Source: Pseudomonas sp. (GTDB lineage: Bacteria; Pseudomonadota; Gammaproteobacteria; Pseudomonadales; Pseudomonadaceae). Taken from it: DNA of 5,604 nucleotides. Within the stretch, counting starts at the first letter, position 1; each line of letters starts with the position of its first letter. The position numbers were made by a program, and so were the translations under genes. Positions 1 to 5,604 of this stretch are shown here, piece by piece. The notes under the pieces are model-generated. The model saw only the letters and a list, made by a program, of their open reading frames with translations. It did no database searches and was not told where the DNA came from. The stretch covers positions 1-5,604 of the forward strand of contig JAPLSD010000293.1 of assembly GCA_026398835.1 (NCBI GenBank), written 5' to 3'.

Positions 1-6
1 ACTTAT

Positions 7-453
7 ATGGATTGGCAACCCCACATCACCGTCGCCACGATCATCGAAGACCAGGGCCGCTTCCTGATGGTCGAGGAACTCGCTGACGGACGAGCGGTAC
101 TCAATCAGCCTGCCGGACATCTGGATCCCGACGAAAGCCTGATCCAGGCTGCCGTCCGCGAAACCCTCGAAGAAACCGGCTGGGACGTCGAACTGACCGG
201 CGTCATCGGCATCTACCTCTATACCGCTCCGAGCAACGGTGTGACCTACCAGCGCGTGTGCTTTGCTGGTAAACCGCTACAGCATCATCCCGACTATCAG
301 CTGGACGAAGGCATTATCGGCCCGCGCTGGCTAACCCGTGACGAACTGCTGGAACAACGCTCATACTGGCGCAGCGAGCTAATCATCCAGTGCATCGACG
401 ATTATCTGAGCGGCAAGTTCCACAGTCTCGAGCTGATCCGTCCTTCTCTTTAG
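7..453 (+). CDS. nudJ: Nudix hydrolase, NudJ-like (phosphatase NudJ family)
   Basis: A 148-residue Nudix-fold pyrophosphohydrolase, close in length to E. coli NudJ (153 aa). The Nudix box GX5EX7REUXEEXGU is visible at residues 37-59: Gly37, Glu43, Arg51-Glu52, Glu55-Glu56 and Gly58. The glutamates would bind the catalytic Mg2+. The aliphatic position after Arg-Glu is Thr53, a mild deviation. NudJ of E. coli hydrolyses nucleoside tri- and diphosphates and the thiamine precursor HMP-PP; the substrate here is inferred from that family. Context supports the assignment, because E. coli nudJ also sits directly upstream of mnmA-hflD-purB. The protein is probably cytosolic, with no signal peptide or membrane segment. 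The ATG at 7 gives the expected N-terminus (Met-Asp-Trp-Gln-Pro-His), but only six upstream bases are visible, so its ribosome binding site and any upstream start cannot be judged. The family call is firm; the exact substrate is not. Confidence 0.88.
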   Translation: MDWQPHITVATIIEDQGRFLMVEELADGRAVLNQPAGHLDPDESLIQAAVRETLEETGWDVELTGVIGIYLYTAPSNGVTYQRVCFAGKPLQHHPDYQLDEGIIGPRWLTRDELLEQRSYWRSELIIQCIDDYLSGKFHSLELIRPSL

Positions 454-457
454 CCTT

Positions 458-473
458 GCAGGCTCGGGCCTGC
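458..473. repeat. Small inverted repeat in the mnmA promoter region
   Basis: A perfect 6-bp inverted repeat, GCAGGC / GCCTGC, is separated by TCGG. It lies between the nudJ stop and the putative mnmA -10 hexamer and fills most of the promoter spacer. It could be an operator half-site pair, or a weak hairpin on transcripts reading through from nudJ. A run of five T lies further on at 487-491, too far away for a standard terminator. The repeat is seen directly; its function is unknown, and a 6-bp repeat can arise by chance. Confidence 0.45.
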
Positions 474-479
474 TAGAAT
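471..479 (+). promoter_or_regulatory. Probable sigma-70 extended -10 promoter for mnmA-hflD
   Basis: TGCTAGAAT matches an extended -10 element (TGn followed by TAGAAT, five of six bases of the TATAAT consensus). The best -35 at suitable spacing is TTAGCC at 450-455 (18-bp spacer), which is poor; this fits an extended -10 promoter that relies little on the -35. Transcription would begin near 485-487 and give a leader of about 27 bases before the mnmA ATG. The position between the nudJ stop and mnmA supports the call. Read-through from nudJ could also feed mnmA. Confidence 0.55.
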
Positions 480-512
480 CGCGTCCTTTTTCAAGACACT
501 CATTGAATCCCT

Positions 513-1646
513 ATGCGTGATCCAGCCCCTTCTGATACACAAAAGAAGCGCGTCATCGTCGGCATGTCCGGCGGCGTGGACTCTTCCGTTTCCGCCCTAC
601 TGCTGATCGAGCAGGGATACCAGGTGGAAGGCCTGTTCATGAAGAACTGGGAAGAGGACGATGGAACAGACTATTGCACCGCCATGGACGACCTGGCCGA
701 CGCTCAGGCCGTTTGCGACAAGATCGGCATCAAGCTGCACACCGCCAACTTCGCCGCCGAGTACTGGGACAATGTGTTCGAGCACTTCCTGGCCGAATAC
801 AAGGCCGGCCGCACGCCGAACCCGGACATCCTCTGCAACCGCGAAATCAAGTTCAAGGCATTCCTCGACTACGCGTTGATGCTCGGTGCCGACCTGATTG
901 CCACCGGCCACTACGTGCGCCGCCGCGACATCGATGGCCGTACCGAACTGCTCAAGGGCCTGGACCCGAACAAGGACCAGAGCTATTTCCTGCACGCCGT
1001 CGGCGGCGAGCAGATCGCCAAGACCCTGTTCCCGGTCGGCGAACTGGAAAAACCCGCTGTTCGCGCGATCGCCGAGAAACACGAGCTGGCGACCGCGAAG
1101 AAAAAGGATTCCACCGGGATCTGCTTTATCGGCGAACGCCGTTTCAGCGACTTCCTCAAGCAATACCTGCCAGCTCAACCTGGCGAGATCAAAACCACCG
1201 AAGGTGAAGTGATCGGCCGTCACCACGGCTTGATGTACCACACCATCGGCCAGCGCCAGGGCCTGGGCATCGGCGGCCTGAAAGACGCTGGCGAAGAGCC
1301 TTGGTACGTGCTGATCAAGGACCTGGAGCACAACGAGCTGATCGTTGGCCAGGGCAATGACCACCCATGGCTGTTCTCCCGCGCCCTGCTCGCCTCGGAC
1401 ATCTACTGGGTAAACCCGGTCGACTTGAGCACGCCGCGCAAGCTCACCGCGAAAGTCCGCTATCGCCAGAGCGACCAGCCGTGCACGCTGGAAAAAACCG
1501 CCAACGGCTATCGTGCAATTTTTGATGACCCGCAACGCGCAGTCACGCCAGGCCAATCCGTAGTGTTCTACGACGGTGAAATCTGTCTCGGCGGTGGTGT
1601 GATTGAAGTAGCCGAACCCTGGAGCAGTAAGGACCAGCGCGTATGA
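513..1646 (+). CDS. mnmA: tRNA-specific 2-thiouridylase MnmA
   Basis: MnmA (TrmU) uses ATP and sulfur relayed from IscS through the Tus proteins to make 2-thiouridine at wobble position 34 of tRNAs for Lys, Glu and Gln, in the cytosol. The 377-residue protein is slightly longer than E. coli MnmA (368 aa). The PP-loop SGGVDSS is at residues 19-25 and marks the N-terminal adenylating domain. Asp105 and Cys108 (in PDILCN) and Cys204 (in [10 protein letters not shown]) match the E. coli catalytic trio Asp99, Cys102 and Cys199. The C-terminal third is the beta-barrel region, with [14 protein letters not shown] near residues 243-256. The ATG at 513 has no clear Shine-Dalgarno sequence; the leader just before it is CATTGAATCCCT. 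The start is still favoured because the PP-loop follows at the usual distance. The stop overlaps the hflD start by four bases (ATGA), indicating one transcript and translational coupling. All key residues are intact. Confidence 0.97.
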   Translation: MRDPAPSDTQKKRVIVGMSGGVDSSVSALLLIEQGYQVEGLFMKNWEEDDGTDYCTAMDDLADAQAVCDKIGIKLHTANFAAEYWDNVFEHFLAEYKAGRTPNPDILCNREIKFKAFLDYALMLGADLIATGHYVRRRDIDGRTELLKGLDPNKDQSYFLHAVGGEQIAKTLFPVGELEKPAVRAIAEKHELATAKKKDSTGICFIGERRFSDFLKQYLPAQPGEIKTTEGEVIGRHHGLMYHTIGQRQGLGIGGLKDAGEEPWYVLIKDLEHNELIVGQGNDHPWLFSRALLASDIYWVNPVDLSTPRKLTAKVRYRQSDQPCTLEKTANGYRAIFDDPQRAVTPGQSVVFYDGEICLGGGVIEVAEPWSSKDQRV

Positions 1647-2266
1647 GTCCGATTCAGGAGCAACTGACGGCTCTGGGCGGTGTGTTTCTCGCGGCAGTAT
1701 TGGTCGACAAGATCGCCAAGACCGGCCAGGTCACTGAAGCCGGCCTGAGCTGCATGCTTGCCAGCCTGCTGATCCGGGATCCGAAAGACACCCTGGAAGT
1801 CTACGGCGGCGACGACATCAATCTGCGCGAAGGTTATCGCGCACTGATTGGCGCTCTGGAGCGAGACCCGAACACCCTGCAACGTGAGCCTCTGCGTTAT
1901 GCACTGTCGATGCTCGGTCTCGAACGGCAACTGGCCAAGCGCGATGACATGCTTGAAATCATCGGCAAGCGTTTGCCGCAGATTCAGTCCCAGGTCGAAC
2001 ACTTCGGCCCGGCTCACGACAACGTGGTGGCCGCCTGTGGTGCACTGTATCAGGACACCTTGAGTACTCTGCGTCAGCGGATTCAGGTGCACGGTGACAT
2101 GCGCAACCTGCAGCAGCCGAGCAATGCCTCAAAAATCCGCGCCCTGCTGTTGGCCGGCATCCGTTCGGCACGGCTCTGGCGCCAGTTGGGCGGCCATCGC
2201 TGGCAGCTGGTGGTCAGCCGACGCAAATTGCTGAAAGAGCTTTACCCGCTGATGCACAGCAGCTGA
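1643..2266 (+). CDS. hflD: High frequency lysogenization protein HflD homologue
   Basis: A 207-residue HflD family protein. In E. coli HflD is a peripheral inner-membrane protein that binds the phage lambda activator CII and lowers lysogeny; its ordinary cellular role is poorly defined, and nothing in this window implies lambda. The sequence is mostly alpha-helical, with a hydrophobic N-terminal helix (about residues 9-22, [14 protein letters not shown]), a conserved central segment with YGGDD (about 54-58) and a basic C-terminal helix region. There is no signal peptide or clear membrane-spanning segment. The ATG overlaps the mnmA TGA and is preceded by AAGGA at 1629-1633, nine bases upstream, which supports this start. 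The mnmA-hflD-purB order is the same as in E. coli. A strong terminator follows at 2309-2343, so hflD is the last gene of its transcript. The family call is secure; the biological role is not. Confidence 0.93.
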   Translation: MSPIQEQLTALGGVFLAAVLVDKIAKTGQVTEAGLSCMLASLLIRDPKDTLEVYGGDDINLREGYRALIGALERDPNTLQREPLRYALSMLGLERQLAKRDDMLEIIGKRLPQIQSQVEHFGPAHDNVVAACGALYQDTLSTLRQRIQVHGDMRNLQQPSNASKIRALLLAGIRSARLWRQLGGHRWQLVVSRRKLLKELYPLMHSS

Positions 2267-2306
2267 ACCGCGCCCGCAACATCGTTTTTTTAGTCTGTAC
2301 GCGTAA

Positions 2307-3764
<1,458 letters not shown>

Positions 3765-3784
3765 CCGCTCGCAATACATTTAGA

Positions 3785-3808
3785 CGCCCGGCAGCGCCGG
3801 GCGTTTTT
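3785..3808 (+). terminator. Rho-independent terminator after purB
   Basis: CGCCCGGC (3785-3792) pairs perfectly with GCCGGGCG (3796-3803) around an AGC triloop, and A3784 can add a ninth pair with T3804. Five T follow at 3804-3808, then ATT. The stem is short and very GC-rich, typical of an efficient intrinsic terminator. It lies 20 bases past the purB stop and separates purB from roxA. Confidence 0.92.
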
Positions 3809-3819
3809 ATTCCCGTCTG

Positions 3820-3831
3820 AAAAGTACTTTT
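3820..3831. repeat. Perfect 12-bp palindrome upstream of roxA
   Basis: AAAAGTACTTTT is a perfect palindrome centred on GTAC, ending 16 bases before the roxA ATG. The T-run continues to 3834. It lies in the only 39 bases between the purB terminator and roxA, where a roxA promoter or operator would have to be if roxA is transcribed separately. No convincing -10/-35 pair is visible there. It could be a binding site for a dimeric regulator, or chance in an A/T-rich leader. Confidence 0.5.
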
Positions 3832-3847
3832 TTTCAATAGGTTACAC

Positions 3848-5014
3848 ATGAATCCTGATATTCCTCTTCAACTTCTGGGCGGCATCACTGCACGAGAATT
3901 CCTGCGCGACTACTGGCAGAAAAAACCGCTGCTGATCCGCCAGGCGATTCCTGATTTCGAAAGCCCGATCGATGCCGACGAACTGGCCGGCCTGGCGCTG
4001 GAAGAAGAAGTCGAATCGCGCCTGGTCATCGAGCATGGCGAGCGCCCATGGGAACTGCGTCGCGGACCTTTCGCCGAAGACGAATTCAGCAAGCTGCCGG
4101 AACGCGAGTGGACCCTGCTGGTACAAGCGGTCGACCAGTTCGTACCTGAAGTCAGCGAGTTGCTGGAGCATTTCCGCTTTCTGCCAAGCTGGCGCATCGA
4201 CGATGTGATGATCAGCTTTGCCGCGCCTGGCGGCAGCGTCGGCCCGCACTTCGACAACTACGACGTGTTCCTGCTGCAAGGTCACGGCAAGCGCAACTGG
4301 AAAATCGGCCAGATGTGCGATTCCGAGAGCCCATTGCTCGAGCACGCCGACCTGCGCATCCTTGCCGACTTCCAGGCGACCGACGAGTGGACTCTGGAAC
4401 CGGGCGACATGCTCTACCTGCCGCCACGACTGGCTCACTGCGGCGTGGCCGTCGACGACTGCATGACCTACTCGGTGGGTTTCCGCGCCCCGAGCGCCGC
4501 CGAAGTGCTGACCCACTTCACCGACTTCCTCAGCCAGTTCCTGCCTGACGAAGAGCGCTACACCGATGCCGACGCACAACCTGTCAGCGACCCGCACCAG
4601 ATCCAGCACGACGCACTCGACCGCTTGAAAGGCCTGCTGGCCGAACACATGAGCGACGAGCGCCTGCTGCTGACCTGGTTCGGCCAGTTCATGACCGAGC
4701 CGCGCTACCCGGAACTGGTAGTCGGCCCCGAGATTGAAGAAGACGATCTGCTCAGCAGCCTTGAGCAAGGCGCAGTGCTGATTCGTAACCCGAGCGCACG
4801 CCTGGCGTGGTCGGAAGTGGACGAAGACCTGTTGCTGTTCGCCAGCGGCCAAAGCCGTCTGCTGCCGGGCAAGCTGCGCGAACTGCTGAAAATGATCTGT
4901 GCCGCCGATGCACTGCACAGCGACAATCTCGGCGCATGGCTGGCCGACGAAGATGGACGCAACCTGCTCTGTGAACTGGTCAAGCAAGGAAGCCTGGGGT
5001 TTGCCGATGAATAA
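3848..5014 (+). CDS. roxA: 50S ribosomal protein uL16 3-hydroxylase RoxA (cupin/JmjC-type oxygenase)
   Basis: RoxA (YcfD) is an Fe(II)- and 2-oxoglutarate-dependent oxygenase that hydroxylates an arginine of ribosomal protein uL16 (Arg81 in E. coli). The product is 388 residues, against about 373 in E. coli. The iron-binding triad is visible: His134 and Asp136 in GPHFDNYDVF, and His197 in LPPRLAHCGVAV, matching E. coli His125, Asp127 and His187. The JmjC fold covers about residues 95-220; the rest is the alpha-helical dimerisation and winged-helix part. KRNWKIG (148-154) is the strand expected to help bind 2-oxoglutarate. The acidic C-terminal half (many Asp and Glu) is notable. The ATG at 3848 follows a weak AGG at 3839-3841. 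A palindrome lies just upstream, and no clear promoter is seen. The stop overlaps the next gene by eight bases. In E. coli roxA also lies near purB, but with phoPQ in between. Confidence 0.94.
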   Translation: MNPDIPLQLLGGITAREFLRDYWQKKPLLIRQAIPDFESPIDADELAGLALEEEVESRLVIEHGERPWELRRGPFAEDEFSKLPEREWTLLVQAVDQFVPEVSELLEHFRFLPSWRIDDVMISFAAPGGSVGPHFDNYDVFLLQGHGKRNWKIGQMCDSESPLLEHADLRILADFQATDEWTLEPGDMLYLPPRLAHCGVAVDDCMTYSVGFRAPSAAEVLTHFTDFLSQFLPDEERYTDADAQPVSDPHQIQHDALDRLKGLLAEHMSDERLLLTWFGQFMTEPRYPELVVGPEIEEDDLLSSLEQGAVLIRNPSARLAWSEVDEDLLLFASGQSRLLPGKLRELLKMICAADALHSDNLGAWLADEDGRNLLCELVKQGSLGFADE

Positions 5015-5432
5015 AATTCACGTACGTGTCGCAGACTGGCAAAAGGATAACGCCGAGATCCGGCGCATTCGTGAAGCGGTGTTCATCACCGAGCAATCCG
5101 TTCCGCCAGAACTTGAATGGGATGCCGACGACGAAAGCGCCGTGCATTTCCTCGCCTTCGAAGGCGACTTTCCGATTGGCACAGCACGCCTGTTGCCTGA
5201 CGGCCATATCGGTCGGGTTTCGGTGCTCAAGGACTGGCGCGGACTGAAGGTCGGCGATGCTTTGATGCAGGCAGTAATCTCTGATGCCGAAAAGCGTGGC
5301 CTGAAGCAGCAAATGCTCAGCGCACAGGTTCAGGCGACAGCTTTTTACGAGCGCCTGGGCTTCACCATCGTCAGCAGCGAGTTCCTTGAAGCAGGGATTC
5401 CGCATGTTGATATGGTGCGCGGCGCTGCCTGA
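5007..5432 (+). CDS. GNAT family N-acetyltransferase (ElaA/YjcF-like)
   Basis: A 141-residue single-domain GNAT acetyltransferase, which would move an acetyl group from acetyl-CoA to an amine on an unknown substrate. The acetyl-CoA motif A is at about residues 69-87: strand GRVSVL, then Arg78-Gly79 and Gly83 in RGLKVGDALM. Motif B is at 110-119 (ATAFYERLGF), where Tyr114 is the usual candidate general acid. The conserved tail EAGIPHVDM (128-136) and the N-terminal REAVFITEQ (22-30) are typical of the ElaA/YjcF group. The ATG at 5007 sits inside the last codons of roxA, with GGGG at 4996-4999 seven bases upstream. The frame is open further upstream, but the MNKIHVRVADW start matches the family and an earlier start would overlap roxA heavily. 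The overlap implies co-transcription and translational coupling with roxA. A strong terminator follows. The substrate, and any link to ribosome modification, are unknown. Confidence 0.88.
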   Translation: MNKIHVRVADWQKDNAEIRRIREAVFITEQSVPPELEWDADDESAVHFLAFEGDFPIGTARLLPDGHIGRVSVLKDWRGLKVGDALMQAVISDAEKRGLKQQMLSAQVQATAFYERLGFTIVSSEFLEAGIPHVDMVRGAA

Positions 5433-5452
5433 CGATCATCCAGAGCGCATCA

Positions 5453-5490
5453 CAAAACGCCCCGCCATCCTCCGATGCCGGGGCGTTTTG
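5453..5490. terminator. Strong, probably bidirectional terminator after the GNAT gene
   Basis: CAAAACGCCCCG (5453-5464) pairs perfectly with CGGGGCGTTTTG (5479-5490), a 12-bp stem. After one C-C mismatch, CATC/GATG adds four pairs around a CTCC tetraloop, so the whole element is symmetric. The T-run on one arm and the A-run on the other are part of the stem, so it could stop transcription on both strands. It ends the roxA-GNAT unit and insulates it from the next gene, which is on the same strand. Confidence 0.9.
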
Positions 5491-5569
5491 CCGTCTACGA
5501 TTCAACTTGCCCCACCCCAGGCCGACAAACTGGCAATATCAAGCCACTTGAACGCGGAGATAAACGGAC

Positions 5570-5604
5570 ATGTCCCTACGCACCCTGCTCACTACGCTGC
5601 TGCT
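5570..5604 (+). CDS. Start of an unidentified gene, possibly exported product (partial)
   Basis: Only 11 full codons are visible, reading Met-Ser-Leu-Arg-Thr-Leu-Leu-Thr-Thr-Leu-Leu and continuing past the window edge. GGAGA at 5556-5560, nine bases before the ATG, is a good Shine-Dalgarno sequence and is the main reason for calling a gene. The N-terminus has one Arg followed by a hydrophobic Leu/Thr run, which could begin a signal peptide or membrane anchor; that is inference from very little sequence. The promoter would lie in 5491-5555; TGGCAATAT at 5531-5539 faintly resembles an extended -10, with no -35. No function can be assigned. Confidence 0.6.
   Translation, partial: MSLRTLLTTLL

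Noticed and set aside
597..1556. A 319-codon open frame on the minus strand opposite mnmA
   Set aside because: Same reason: mnmA has all its catalytic residues, and the opposite frame shows no recognisable domain or independent start signals.
3842..4987. A 381-codon open frame on the minus strand opposite nearly all of roxA
   Set aside because: It is the antisense of a clear conserved gene. Its composition (many Gln, Ala, Val and no family motifs) is what third-position G/C bias gives on the reverse strand.
4899..5006. N-terminal extension of the GNAT protein within roxA
   Set aside because: The extra 36 residues would overlap roxA by more than 100 bases and do not look like GNAT sequence; the ATG at 5007 has a usable GGGG upstream and gives the usual family start.
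5531..5544. TGGC...GC resembling a sigma-54 promoter before the last gene
   Set aside because: The gap between GG and GC is nine bases rather than the required ten, and the TT before the GC is replaced by AA.

Overview
The window is an ordinary stretch of a gammaproteobacterial chromosome. Protein sequences, the moderately high G+C and the gene order all point to Pseudomonas, most likely the P. fluorescens group; the species is an inference. All real genes lie on the + strand: a Nudix hydrolase (nudJ-like), mnmA, hflD, purB, roxA, a GNAT acetyltransferase, and the first 35 bases of a further gene. I found no mobile element, CRISPR array, RNA gene or sign of horizontal transfer.

Layout. Positions 7-453 hold the Nudix hydrolase. 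A 59-base gap carries a probable extended -10 promoter for mnmA (513-1646), which overlaps hflD (1643-2266) by four bases (ATGA). A strong rho-independent terminator (2309-2343) closes this unit, and a probable purB promoter follows at once. purB (2394-3764) ends at a second strong terminator (3785-3808). roxA (3848-5014) overlaps the GNAT gene (5007-5432) by eight bases, and a 12-bp-stem, apparently bidirectional terminator (5453-5490) ends that pair. A new gene starts at 5570 and runs off the window.

Function. mnmA thiolates the wobble uridine of tRNAs, and roxA hydroxylates an arginine of ribosomal protein uL16, so two of the genes modify the translation apparatus. purB works twice in purine and AMP synthesis. 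The Nudix enzyme probably cleaves nucleoside or thiamine-precursor pyrophosphates. hflD is a conserved peripheral membrane protein whose name comes from phage lambda work in E. coli. The order nudJ-mnmA-hflD-purB-(phoP-phoQ)-roxA is also that of E. coli, but here phoPQ is absent and a GNAT gene is coupled to roxA.

I see no undescribed system. The points worth a second look are regulatory or contextual: the terminator that abuts the purB promoter, a perfect palindrome just before roxA, the inverted repeat in the mnmA promoter, and the roxA-GNAT coupling.
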